Shown: piece by piece, positions 35,378-43,861 of the stretch | Layout of the letters: each line of letters begins with the position of its first letter | Numbering within the stretch: position 1 is the stretch's first letter | NCBI GenBank assembly: GCA_040224245.1 | Contig: JBEGIR010000071.1 | Coordinates: 1 to 64,000, forward strand | DNA: 64,000 nucleotides | Direction of reading: 5' to 3' | Origin: Puniceicoccaceae bacterium | GTDB taxonomy: Bacteria; Verrucomicrobiota; Verrucomicrobiia; Opitutales; JAFGAQ01 | Notes under the pieces: generated by a model | Told to the model about the DNA's origin: nothing | What the model saw: only the letters and a program-made list of their open reading frames with translations | Databases searched by the model: none | Translations under genes and position numbers: made by a program

Positions 35378-35980
35378 TCACTGCATCACGAACTCCGAAA
35401 AATAAAGCCCTTCCACAATCCGGCTCTTCAACACAGAATCATAGGCTGCCATCAATTTGCTACGCACTTCATTTTTTACCCCCGAACTCTGCAAGTCGAG
35501 CGAGCTGAGCGATGAAAGCACCGTAATGGTCGCATCAATCAGTTTCACCCGATTTGCGTCAATAATGGTGGCAAAATCACTGCGGCTTCCCTCCAGAACA
35601 AAACTCACTTTCACGTAGCGGTTCATGGAAGAACCCGAAAGATTGGCTATGATATTTTCAAACTCATAAGTTGTTCCCGATGGACCCTTCGGCACAGCAG
35701 CTGCACCATGCCCGCCTCCATGAGCGTCATTGCTCGCGGCACTGTGGCCTTGAGCACCCGAGTCAACTCCACCTTGGCCTGTCGCCTCAAACTGCAGTTC
35801 TCCACCACCCGCCTGAATCACCGATTCTGTGACGGCAGTCTGGATCTGTGGAATAAAGATGAACTTTGTCAGCACAAAGGACAGTACCGGCATCAATACC
35901 AGCACTGCAATGGCTGGGATCAGTGGACTTCCCCCACTACCGGAGCCTGGAGTGATTTCTTCAATTTGTTCGTTGGCCAT
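35378..35980 (-). CDS. fliL: Flagellar basal-body protein FliL
   Basis: Inner-membrane protein that supports the stator. The ATG at 35980 (MANEQIEE) follows AAAGGA by 7 nt and gives 200 residues; the longer frame upstream is unlikely. A single helix (about 22-42) is followed by a Gly/His-rich periplasmic linker (about 75-105, with several HG pairs) and the FliL domain (about 110-200) with YEFENIIANLSGSSMNRYVKV and the C-terminal VYFSEFVMQ-like end (VEGLYFSEFVMQ). motA and motB are not adjacent. Confidence 0.92.
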   Translation of the reverse strand: MANEQIEEITPGSGSGGSPLIPAIAVLVLMPVLSFVLTKFIFIPQIQTAVTESVIQAGGGELQFEATGQGGVDSGAQGHSAASNDAHGGGHGAAAVPKGPSGTTYEFENIIANLSGSSMNRYVKVSFVLEGSRSDFATIIDANRVKLIDATITVLSSLSSLDLQSSGVKNEVRSKLMAAYDSVLKSRIVEGLYFSEFVMQ

Positions 35981-36044
35981 ATCGGTATCCTTTCTAGATG
36001 AGAAAGTGGGCTTCGTCAAAATCTACAGGAGTGTCTGATTAATC

Positions 36045-36076
36045 GCCGGGCAACTCCTATCATAAAGTTACCCGGC
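36045..36076. repeat. Inverted repeat between flgE and fliL
   Basis: GCCGGGCAACT (36045-36055) and AGTTACCCGGC (36066-36076) pair with one mismatch around a 10-nt loop. It sits in the 190-bp gap between flgE and fliL, next to a cluster of short TCCTAT repeats (36056-36103). Without a T-tract it could be an attenuator, an mRNA processing or stability element, or a binding site. Confidence 0.4.
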
Positions 36077-36171
36077 TGATCCTATCCTATATATCCTATC
36101 ACTCTAATGACTGCGGATAAACCGCAGTAGTAGATTTGTGACTCAGTTAATCGGCATTCCTTTTAAAAGAT

Positions 36172-37434
36172 TTAGCGTTTTAAGTTAATTACTTCCTGCA
36201 AAATGGTGTCAGCAGTCGTAATGATGCGCGAGCCTGCCTGGAAGGCGCGCTGCGTCGAGATCAGCTCGGCAAATTGTTCAGTCAAATCCACATTCGAAAG
36301 CTCGAGAGCTCCCTGCTTCAATTTACCCAACCCGCGTTCTCCAGGAACTCCGTTTTCGACAACGATCCCGGCTACCTGTGCGCCGGAGTAAAGGTTATCC
36401 CCTTCACGCACCAACGCCTGCGGATCCGCAACATCCGTCAACAGAATTTGCCCGACTGTAAAGAAGTCTCCCGTTTCCAGAAGCAACTGTACCTGGCCAT
36501 CACTGTTGATCGCATAGGATGCAATTCCCGGAAACTGCTCCCCAAAGGCATCGGCTCCAAACGGTCCTCCACCTCCGAGCACGTCATCAGTCTGGTCATT
36601 GATCACCAGTCCATTGGCGTTATCATACTGCGGTAGCTCGATCTTGACATCACCAAAGTTGGCCGGGGCAGCCGATGCCGCCATCGTGAAGTTGATGTCG
36701 CTTCCCGGAGGAGCTTCAAAAATCACGCTTGCAGTGGTGTAACCCTGTCCGGCATTGGTCATTGTGATGCCCGTGATTTCCCCCGCAGCATTGACAATTG
36801 CTGTGGCGCGCGCTCCAAACCCATCTCCTCGGATGGTCACCTCAGGCGGATTATTCGGATCGTATCCCGTCCCGATCGGACCAAATGCGATCTCATCGTT
36901 CACATCGCCAACAATTTGAGTTCCCACAATGTTCAGAGCGGGAACCGCCTGCGCCGGTGCGAGTTCACCATCACCAAGCCGGGTTCCCGTCACGATAAAG
37001 GTCGCTCCTCCACCGTTCAGTCCCTGGACCCGCAATCCACCCTGGGTGACCAGATATCCCGCATTATCCACGCGCAAATTTCCAGCCCGGGTAATGTAGG
37101 TCGAACCATCCGTCGGATCCTTTACCTGGAGGTATCCCGCTCCGGAGATCGCAATATCCGAAGGAATGCCTGTATCGGTCACATTGCCCTGGGTGAAAAT
37201 CCCTTGCGTTGTCTGGACTCCAACCCCCGTTCCGACTTGGTTTGCGGTCGAACTCGCCCCCGATCCCGCCGCAGAACGCTGCAGGATGTTATTGAAGGAT
37301 TCCCCATACTCGATGCGGCTTCCCTTGTATCCAACCGTGCTGGAATTGGCGATGTTACTCCCCAATACTTCCAAGCCCTTGGAGAAACTGCGCAGTGCTG
37401 CAACACCGGCGCCCAATGATCCTGATACTGGCAT
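36172..37434 (-). CDS. flgE: Flagellar hook protein FlgE with an inserted repeat domain
   Basis: Builds the universal joint between rod and filament. The N-terminal rod-hook motif (GLEVLGSNIANSSTVGYKGSR, about 20-40), the D1-type FLG_bbr and beta segments to 180, and the C-terminal 'NVDLTEQFAELISTQRAFQAGSRIITTADTIL' are all present. At about 185-257 an insertion contains two units of a GxGY beta repeat: GTGYDPNNPPEVTIRGDGFGARATAIV and GQGYTTASVIFEAPPG. Such repeats are common in surface and phage proteins, not in hooks I know. AAAGGA precedes the ATG. It follows flgD by 57 nt. Confidence 0.93.
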   Translation of the reverse strand: MPVSGSLGAGVAALRSFSKGLEVLGSNIANSSTVGYKGSRIEYGESFNNILQRSAAGSGASSTANQVGTGVGVQTTQGIFTQGNVTDTGIPSDIAISGAGYLQVKDPTDGSTYITRAGNLRVDNAGYLVTQGGLRVQGLNGGGATFIVTGTRLGDGELAPAQAVPALNIVGTQIVGDVNDEIAFGPIGTGYDPNNPPEVTIRGDGFGARATAIVNAAGEITGITMTNAGQGYTTASVIFEAPPGSDINFTMAASAAPANFGDVKIELPQYDNANGLVINDQTDDVLGGGGPFGADAFGEQFPGIASYAINSDGQVQLLLETGDFFTVGQILLTDVADPQALVREGDNLYSGAQVAGIVVENGVPGERGLGKLKQGALELSNVDLTEQFAELISTQRAFQAGSRIITTADTILQEVINLKR

Positions 37435-37491
37435 GATCTATTCCTTTCGTTCTTTTAAATACAGTTTTGAAATTTGCTGTTGTTCCCGTCC

Positions 37492-38094
37492 TTAAGCTCC
37501 ACCGGTCACCACGTTCAGGGTGGAGGCGACGGCATTACCGACGCTGCTCAGCACTCCCGAGCGATCTTCCACTGCGGTGACAAGATCCATGGGAAAGATT
37601 TCGTCATTCACCACCAGCCCCACCAGTTGCTCAGTGGTACCGTCCAGGTTGAGCTTTTCAATCAGCTCGACCCGTTCTACCGTACCAGTGAACTTGCCTT
37701 TGATGGGGTCATCGATCGTCACATCCTTGCCCAGGTAGGACTGTCCAGTCAGGCGCAACTGCAGTTCCTTGTTATCGACCATGCCCTTACTCAGGGAACC
37801 CATGGTCTCCAGCATGGAACGGTTGAGGTTGCCTTGTTCAGACATGAAGCTTTCAAAATTGCTCGCGAGCGAGCTGATCGCATCCACCGATGAAAAACTG
37901 CTCATCGAAGCAATAAAATCCATATCACTCATCGGACTCATCGGATCCTGATTCTGGAGCTGCACCGTGAGCAGTTGAAGGAAATCCGCTTGTCCCAATT
38001 GTGTGGACTTCTTCGCTACGGGACTCGACCCCGAAGGCGATTCTCCTGCAGCCTGGGAAAGCAGATTCTGTTGATTGGTAACGGCGACTGGCAT
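37492..38094 (-). CDS. flgD: Flagellar hook assembly protein FlgD
   Basis: Scaffold needed for hook polymerisation. The 200-residue protein has the FlgD N-terminal LGQADFLQLLTVQLQNQDPMSPMSD (33 onward), a helical middle (about 60-105) with SLASNFESFM, and the C-terminal FlgD-Ig/tudor-like beta region (SYLGKDVTI). It lies between fliK (14 nt upstream) and flgE, the usual order for the hook genes. Confidence 0.94.
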   Translation of the reverse strand: MPVAVTNQQNLLSQAAGESPSGSSPVAKKSTQLGQADFLQLLTVQLQNQDPMSPMSDMDFIASMSSFSSVDAISSLASNFESFMSEQGNLNRSMLETMGSLSKGMVDNKELQLRLTGQSYLGKDVTIDDPIKGKFTGTVERVELIEKLNLDGTTEQLVGLVVNDEIFPMDLVTAVEDRSGVLSSVGNAVASTLNVVTGGA

Positions 38095-38108
38095 GGCTTT
38101 CCTTCGGT

Positions 38109-39797
38109 TTAGGCGTATGAATGAACCGGACCACTGCGGCCGGTTGCTGCTGTAGTGGATTCCGCTCTCACGGACTGCTGCTCCTGGAGCACGGATTGAC
38201 TCTCTTTCCCTTGCACAGGATTACCATCCAAGCGAACCCCGTTGCTTTCCTCTGATGAGGAATGTGAAATCTTGACAAACTCTGGATCGCGCAGTGTCAC
38301 TCCGCGGCGGGTTGCCTGCCTTCGAATGTCTGACCAGTCTTCCTTCAACTGATCGAGAATTCGAGACTCCCCTTCAAAAACGGTCACCACTGCACCGCCA
38401 TCGATTCGGATATCCACGGATATTCCTTCGGCTTCCTCACCCAGCGATACCTTGACGCGATTCTTGCCACTGTCGCGCATGCGTTCGATGTGGTTGACAA
38501 TCTGATTGAGCACCCGGGCCGAGAGCATGGATGCCGCATTGCGATCCACCAATTCGGTTTGCTGTGCCGACTGACTCACCGACTTCACTTCCTGAGTGCT
38601 TTCAATCCACTGCCGCATTTGCTCGCCACCACGGGAGTTCCCGCCCGCATCGGATTGTCCCCCCATGCCCGATTGCCCCTGATGCGTCAGTCCAGCTCCA
38701 TCAGAACGCGATTGAACTGCCGACGCACGATTCTGCGTACCTTGCTCCGTTTCAGCTTTCAAAAAGCCTTTTTCGGAGAGGGCAAAATCGGCGGATTTCG
38801 GTTCGCTATTCATTTTATGCACAGGCATTGCACTCTGCTGAGCAACCTTAATGCCAAATTCAGGATCTCCGCTTCGGCTTCGTGCTTCCCCCGGCATGCC
38901 CAAGGATTTCAGCGCATTTTTTGCTCCCATCAACTGAGAGTCGGATTCTGACATCAGCGATGCACGGGTAGTTTTTGCCGGGCGATTCGTGCCTTTTGAC
39001 TCTGGCAATGGCATAACTTCACCATCACCTGTGCTTTTTACCTTGGCATCTACACTCGCCTGCAGGGCTTTGCTCTCGCCCACTGCAGCTTTACCCTTGG
39101 CAGCGACTCCCTTATCGCTCCCATCCAATTTGGCCTGTGAACCTAACGAAAGACTGCGTTTTTCCAAAACCGACTGCATGTCACCTTTTTTCATGCTGGC
39201 TGCGGCCCCCTGCTCGCCTGCCGCATGCTCTCCCTTGGTCGCTTTGCCTTCAGTTGTCGCTTTGCCTGCATCTCCGGTCTTCGCCGCAAGGCGCAGGTGC
39301 ATGGTCGAACTCAGTTTTCCCTGCTGCTCTTGCTTGCCAGCTGCACCGGCCTTTCCGTTCCCTGAATCTCGAGCTGCATTCTCTGCCCCCACATGGGAGG
39401 ACTGGCCATGCTCTGTCTCACCCTTGGCCTTCCCCTCTTCGTTGGACAGGCGTTCAGACTTGCTTTCCTTCGACTGTTCCCGGGTGCTTGATTCCGAACG
39501 CGTCTGTTCACCCTGATCACGGGAATTTCCAACGTGTTCTGCCGATACCTCCGAGTCGTCCATTGGTTCATGTTCGCGATCCGAAATCTCGGATTCGCGC
39601 TCTGTCTTTGCTTCGCGTTCGACAATGTCCGAGCCGCTGCGGCTGGACGCATCATCCTGACGAAACCGTTCAAAAATCGATTCAAACTGCCCATAATTCC
39701 CCTCGGAATGAGCAGGTGTGCGCTGATACGGAGCATGCAGCTCCCTGAAGTCCAATGCGGATGCACTGGAACGCGATTCTATACTCCCATGATTCAT
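38109..39797 (-). CDS. fliK: Flagellar hook-length control protein FliK
   Basis: Molecular ruler that sets hook length and switches export to filament proteins. The ATG at 39797 gives 562 residues; the longer frame upstream overlaps the preceding gene. The first 430 residues are highly charged and low-complexity (Ser/Glu/Lys-rich, many SxxE and KGE stretches), as is common for the ruler part. The C-terminal domain (about 440-530) carries NHIERMRDSGKNRVKVSLGEE and the Flg_hook fold. Disorder-rich composition makes the middle fast-evolving. Confidence 0.87.
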   Translation of the reverse strand: MNHGSIESRSSASALDFRELHAPYQRTPAHSEGNYGQFESIFERFRQDDASSRSGSDIVEREAKTERESEISDREHEPMDDSEVSAEHVGNSRDQGEQTRSESSTREQSKESKSERLSNEEGKAKGETEHGQSSHVGAENAARDSGNGKAGAAGKQEQQGKLSSTMHLRLAAKTGDAGKATTEGKATKGEHAAGEQGAAASMKKGDMQSVLEKRSLSLGSQAKLDGSDKGVAAKGKAAVGESKALQASVDAKVKSTGDGEVMPLPESKGTNRPAKTTRASLMSESDSQLMGAKNALKSLGMPGEARSRSGDPEFGIKVAQQSAMPVHKMNSEPKSADFALSEKGFLKAETEQGTQNRASAVQSRSDGAGLTHQGQSGMGGQSDAGGNSRGGEQMRQWIESTQEVKSVSQSAQQTELVDRNAASMLSARVLNQIVNHIERMRDSGKNRVKVSLGEEAEGISVDIRIDGGAVVTVFEGESRILDQLKEDWSDIRRQATRRGVTLRDPEFVKISHSSSEESNGVRLDGNPVQGKESQSVLQEQQSVRAESTTAATGRSGPVHSYA

Positions 39798-39810
39798 GAC
39801 AGAAATCCGA

Positions 39811-40431
39811 TCAGTTCTTTTCTTTATAATGTAACCGCAGCTCTTCTGAGAGTTTGGCTGCTCGACGAATCGAAGCAGGATCTTCTGCACCATTCTTGGC
39901 GAGTTCTTCTAAAATAAGGGCCACCACATCCGCTTTCATCAGCGATACGATTTTGACAACGAGCGCATCATCCATCTCCTCAAATATCGCAACTGCCGCT
40001 GCAGGGGTCATACTGGAGTAGCTGTTTGCCAAGGTCCGCAAGTTGGCAATTTCGTTGTTTCTTACAATCAGGATTTGGTCACTCAGGGCCTTGTGGCGCC
40101 GTTCAATTTCAGCCTTGAGCTGCTCCAGCTCTTCGCGCTCAACAGCAAGGTGCGCTTCCAGATTTTCCAGAGAAGTCTCACGCTGCTCCAGCAGCTGCTC
40201 ACGCTCTTTCAGTTCCGCCACATAGCGATCAATTTCTTCAGTTTTGAAATACCAGTCGTGGGCATCCGAACGGCTTTCGAGGATTTCATCGATACCCATT
40301 TTGACCTCAACTTCCGGCTTTTTGATCCGGGGAATTTGCCATTCATGCGTCATCAGTGCCCCAAGATAACCAGCGAGGTGCAGGAAAAGCGCGAGCACCA
40401 TGAGTACCCATGAAGATCGCAATAGTTTCAT
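39811..40431 (-). CDS. MotE-like flagellar protein (MgtE_N/coiled coil)
   Basis: A 206-residue protein with an N-terminal membrane helix (7-27), a long coiled coil (about 60-120, with ELKEREQLLEQRETSLENL) and a C-terminal MgtE_N/FliG-M-like helical module (about 130-200; SYSSMTPAAAVAIFEEMDD, then MKADVVALILEELAKNG). That is the architecture of MotE/YlxF, a chaperone for the MotC or stator in some bacteria. It sits in the usual place between fliJ and fliK. FliJ overlaps it by 4 nt. Confidence 0.85.
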   Translation of the reverse strand: MKLLRSSWVLMVLALFLHLAGYLGALMTHEWQIPRIKKPEVEVKMGIDEILESRSDAHDWYFKTEEIDRYVAELKEREQLLEQRETSLENLEAHLAVEREELEQLKAEIERRHKALSDQILIVRNNEIANLRTLANSYSSMTPAAAVAIFEEMDDALVVKIVSLMKADVVALILEELAKNGAEDPASIRRAAKLSEELRLHYKEKN

Positions 40432-40886
40432 GCCCCAGTGCCCCCTGTGGATAGCGCTCTGCGCGCGTTAAACAAATCATCCTGTAACTGTTGTTCCTTG
40501 AGCAATTCCTGTTGCAGGTGCTCGGTCCGCTGCCGATTCTTGAGCTTGAGCAGCAATTCATGATTGCGATTCGCTTCCAGATAGCGGGAACGCTCTTTCA
40601 GTTCATGCTGGGTCGCTACGCGCAACTCCTGTTCAAGAGCCTTCAGGTGTTGCTGCGCGTCAGCCATGAACATCAGAAATCCCTGCTGAGTCGCACCTCG
40701 AAAACTCTGCTTTTGTTCCGCCATCATCTGCTCGTTCATCTGCTCCAGATTTCGCAAATGCGCCTCGATCTTTCCCTCAACCGTACGCCGTGAAGCAATC
40801 GCACGCGAATACCGCTGCTCCGCCTCGTTGAGCAATCGCTGCCGAAGGATCAGCACACTTTTTAACCTGAAATCAAAACGCTTCAT
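40428..40886 (-). CDS. fliJ: Flagellar export chaperone FliJ
   Basis: Soluble export component that binds the ATPase FliI and escorts substrates to the gate. The 152-residue protein is almost entirely a coiled coil, starting MKRFDFRLKSVLILRQRL as in FliJ, rich in Gln, Glu and Arg, with a C-terminal QDDLFNARRALS. It is coupled to the MotE-like gene by ATGA and follows fliI by 7 nt. Confidence 0.88.
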   Translation of the reverse strand: MKRFDFRLKSVLILRQRLLNEAEQRYSRAIASRRTVEGKIEAHLRNLEQMNEQMMAEQKQSFRGATQQGFLMFMADAQQHLKALEQELRVATQHELKERSRYLEANRNHELLLKLKNRQRTEHLQQELLKEQQLQDDLFNARRALSTGGTGA

Positions 40887-40893
40887 GCATCAC

Positions 40894-42219
40894 CTACTTC
40901 AGAATACTCCTCAGTTGCGCAAAACTGTCGCTGCGAGCGATTGACTCGGCAGAATTCTGTTTGAGAAAAGTCATGAGATTCGGAAACTTCGCAATGGCTC
41001 GGTCAATTTTCGGGTTACTCCGCGGTGTGTAGGCCCCAATGTTGATCAAGTCTTCATTTTTACGATAGAGTGCAAGCAAGTCTCGTGCCTCTCCAATCAA
41101 ATTCAATTCCTCCTCTGAACAAATATCGCGAACCAGTCGACTCACACTCTCGAGCACATCGATGGCCGGAAAATGATTTGCAGTGGCCAGCGTGCGATCC
41201 AGAACCAGGTGACCATCCAAAATACCACGAACCGCATCGGATACAGGTTCATTCATGTCATCTCCTTCTACCAGAACAGTATAGAACGCAGTGATAGATC
41301 CGTTTTCTCCCATTCCACTGCGCTCAAGCAGGCGCGGAAGCAGTGAAAATACAGATGGAGTGTAACCACGCGTTGCCGGTGGTTCACCAACGGCAAGTCC
41401 AATTTCCCGCTGTGCCATGGCCAGTCGGGTCACGGAATCCATCAGAAACAACACATTTTTTCCCCCGTCCCGGAAGTACTCTGCAATGCGGATGGCAAGT
41501 TTTGCCGCCCGGATGCGCATGGTGGCTGACTGATCGGAGGTCGAGATGATCACCACACTCTTGCGCATGCCTTCCTCACCAAGATCTTTTTCAATAAACT
41601 CCCGAAGCTCACGCCCGCGTTCACCCACCAATGCGATCACATTGACATCCGAACTTCCACCCCGCGCCAGCATGCCGAGTAAAGTGGACTTTCCAACGCC
41701 ACTGCCTGCAAAAATGCCCAGTCGCTGTCCTACCCCTACTGGCACAAAAGTATCGAGTGCCTTCACTCCAGTCTCAAAAACGTCCTGAATGCGCTGTCGT
41801 TTCAAGGGATTGATCGCTCCACCCGACTGAAATGCCTCGTAGTCTGCTTTCAGATGCTCATGCGTATCCAGCGGATTGCCAAGTCCATCCAGAATTCGCC
41901 CGAGCAACTGTTTCCCCACCGGGATGCGCAATCCTCTCGGTGATGCAACCACCTGACAACCTGGATGGATGCCTGACACTTCCTCCAGCGGCATGAGCAA
42001 GACGCGGTTCCCGCGAAATCCGACCACCTCGGCCATGAAGTCCTGTCGATGCCGGTCTGAGGAAATCTCACAAACCTGTCCCAATGGCACATCCGGCCCC
42101 TCACTCTCGATTACCAATCCCGTCACATCGAGAACACGCCCTACTTTTTCAACAGCGTGAAAACGACCGATGTTGCGGTTCATCTTCTCAAAATTGTCAC
42201 GCACAGACCAATCCATCAC
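40894..42219 (-). CDS. fliI: Flagellum-specific ATP synthase FliI
   Basis: The export ATPase. The 441-residue protein has Walker A GIFAGSGVGKST (about 170-181), ERGRELREF, Walker B VLFLMDSVTRLAMAQREIGL, and the C-terminal lobe with NHFPAIDVLESVSR. N-terminal residues 1-25 form the FliH-binding helix. A GTG at 42219 lies 7 nt after AAAGGGG and the ATG at 42216 is the next codon; either could be the start. It follows fliH by 14 nt. Confidence 0.96.
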   Translation of the reverse strand: MMDWSVRDNFEKMNRNIGRFHAVEKVGRVLDVTGLVIESEGPDVPLGQVCEISSDRHRQDFMAEVVGFRGNRVLLMPLEEVSGIHPGCQVVASPRGLRIPVGKQLLGRILDGLGNPLDTHEHLKADYEAFQSGGAINPLKRQRIQDVFETGVKALDTFVPVGVGQRLGIFAGSGVGKSTLLGMLARGGSSDVNVIALVGERGRELREFIEKDLGEEGMRKSVVIISTSDQSATMRIRAAKLAIRIAEYFRDGGKNVLFLMDSVTRLAMAQREIGLAVGEPPATRGYTPSVFSLLPRLLERSGMGENGSITAFYTVLVEGDDMNEPVSDAVRGILDGHLVLDRTLATANHFPAIDVLESVSRLVRDICSEEELNLIGEARDLLALYRKNEDLINIGAYTPRSNPKIDRAIAKFPNLMTFLKQNSAESIARSDSFAQLRSILK

Positions 42220-42233
42220 TCAACATCCCCTTT

Positions 42234-42824
42234 CTAGGATCGAAGCTGATCCTCAATGTGTTTGAGTTTGGTCGCGACCCGCCCATCGATTGCACCGAAT
42301 TTGCTGACGACGCGACAATCCGCCGAATCCAGCTGCGGATCTGCGCGAAACACACAGTGCGGGAAGCGATGCTCCGCATCCTCCAGATAGGACTGCAGCA
42401 ATTCCAAATCTTTCTCACACAAAAAAACTTCGATTTCTCCACGATTGCCCGGTAAATCACTGATGATCTCCTGCACGATGCGTTGAACCATTTCACCGTC
42501 GATTTCGACTTCGGCCAGGACGCGCCGCGCAATGTGGGTCACCAATACCGGGATCTCCTCAAAGACCTCCCTGAGGCATTGATCAACCTTCAGGTCCATC
42601 TGCTCCAGTGTCTCACCCAGCAGTTGCTGCACTTCGGTACGCTGCTGCAAAATCTGATTATTGTAGGACTGAGTGGCCTCCTCCCTGCCCTTTGCGTAGG
42701 CTTCATCCACCTGCCGCTGACAATCCGAAGCATCCACCCGAGGTGCACCATGGTAGGTCAGTTGGATCGATTTGAGCGAAGCACCAAATGCAATGTTTTT
42801 ATACGACAACACGGTCTGATCCAT
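42234..42824 (-). CDS. fliH: Flagellar assembly protein FliH
   Basis: Binds FliI as a dimer and links it to the C-ring. The 196-residue protein has a variable N-terminus, the Q-rich central helix (YAKGREEATQSYNNQILQQR), and a C-terminal V-ATPase E-subunit-like domain (about 85-196) ending with a 'DSADCRVVSKFGAIDGRV' segment. It overlaps the 3' end of fliG by 26 nt and precedes fliI, the usual order. Confidence 0.88.
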   Translation of the reverse strand: MDQTVLSYKNIAFGASLKSIQLTYHGAPRVDASDCQRQVDEAYAKGREEATQSYNNQILQQRTEVQQLLGETLEQMDLKVDQCLREVFEEIPVLVTHIARRVLAEVEIDGEMVQRIVQEIISDLPGNRGEIEVFLCEKDLELLQSYLEDAEHRFPHCVFRADPQLDSADCRVVSKFGAIDGRVATKLKHIEDQLRS

Positions 42825-43833
42825 CCTGATCGATTGTGATTTCGCCCTCTTCCTCGAGCTTGCGCACGACCTGAATGATCTTGTCCTGCGCTGCTTCGAC
42901 TTCCTTCAACCGCACGGGTCCAAGCATCTCCATTTCTTCCAGCAACGTTTCTGCCGCCCGTTTGGAGATGGAGTGCATCATGGCGTCGCGCAGTGCGGGG
43001 TTTGCCGATTTCAGCGCAATCGTCAGGTCGCCCATGTCGATTTCGCGAGCCACCCGCTGCAGATCGGTTCCCTGCAGACGAAGCAAATCTTCGAAGCTGA
43101 ACATCTTCTTGCGCACCGCGCTGCCCACCGTCGGGTTTTTCTCCTCGAGTCGGGTCAGAATGCTCTTGCTCGTCTCCTTGTCCAGAGAGTTGAGCAGATC
43201 TGCAACCCGGCGCACGCCCCCGCTCTGATTGAAGGTTTGCTGTTCATCCCGATCAATATTGCGCGCCAGCGTGCGAACCACCTTGTTCACCAATTCCAGA
43301 GCTGTGGATTCCATCGAGCCAATGCGCTCCACCACTTCCTCCCTGACTTCCTGGCTGAGCATCTTTACCAGCAGCGAAGCCTTGCTGATATGAAGGTATG
43401 ACATGATGAAGGCGATCGTCTGTGGCTGTTCGTTCTTCAGCAGATTATAAATTTGCCGGGGTTCGAGTTGTCCAATCTCTTCGATGATCTGGACCGAGCT
43501 ACCCACTGGCGCCACCCTGCCAAGGATGCTCGATGCCTTGAAATCACCTTTGGCCATTTCAAGCGTTTTCTGGGCATACGGAGCACCTCCCAGGGTTGCA
43601 ATCGAACTCTGACTGACGATCCCGTAAAAATCCTCAATTACCTTTTTCTTGATCTCATAGTCAATGATCTCAAAATGGGACATTTCCTTGACCAGCACCT
43701 CCACATCAGGATCTCCGAAATGTTTCAGAATTTCCGATGCAACCTCCGGACCAATCACGATCAGGAAGAGCGCAAGCTTCTGAAGCTTTCCGAGCTTGTC
43801 ATACTCAATATTGGGAAGGGCGTCCATTGTCAC
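42799..43833 (-). CDS. fliG: Flagellar motor switch protein FliG
   Basis: C-ring rotor protein that interacts with the stator. The 344-residue protein has the FliG N-domain (about 10-110), the middle ARM domain with LEPRQIYNLLKNEQPQTIAFIMSYL, and the C-terminal charged domain (about 240-330) with MFSFEDLLRLQGTDLQRVAREID. The first codon GTG (43833) is followed two codons on by ATG (43827); the start is ambiguous by two residues. It sits 28 nt after fliF and overlaps fliH. Confidence 0.96.
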   Translation of the reverse strand: MTMDALPNIEYDKLGKLQKLALFLIVIGPEVASEILKHFGDPDVEVLVKEMSHFEIIDYEIKKKVIEDFYGIVSQSSIATLGGAPYAQKTLEMAKGDFKASSILGRVAPVGSSVQIIEEIGQLEPRQIYNLLKNEQPQTIAFIMSYLHISKASLLVKMLSQEVREEVVERIGSMESTALELVNKVVRTLARNIDRDEQQTFNQSGGVRRVADLLNSLDKETSKSILTRLEEKNPTVGSAVRKKMFSFEDLLRLQGTDLQRVAREIDMGDLTIALKSANPALRDAMMHSISKRAAETLLEEMEMLGPVRLKEVEAAQDKIIQVVRKLEEEGEITIDQDGSDRVVV

Positions 43834-43861
43834 GGCTTCAAATGGGTTTTAAAGGTTACCA

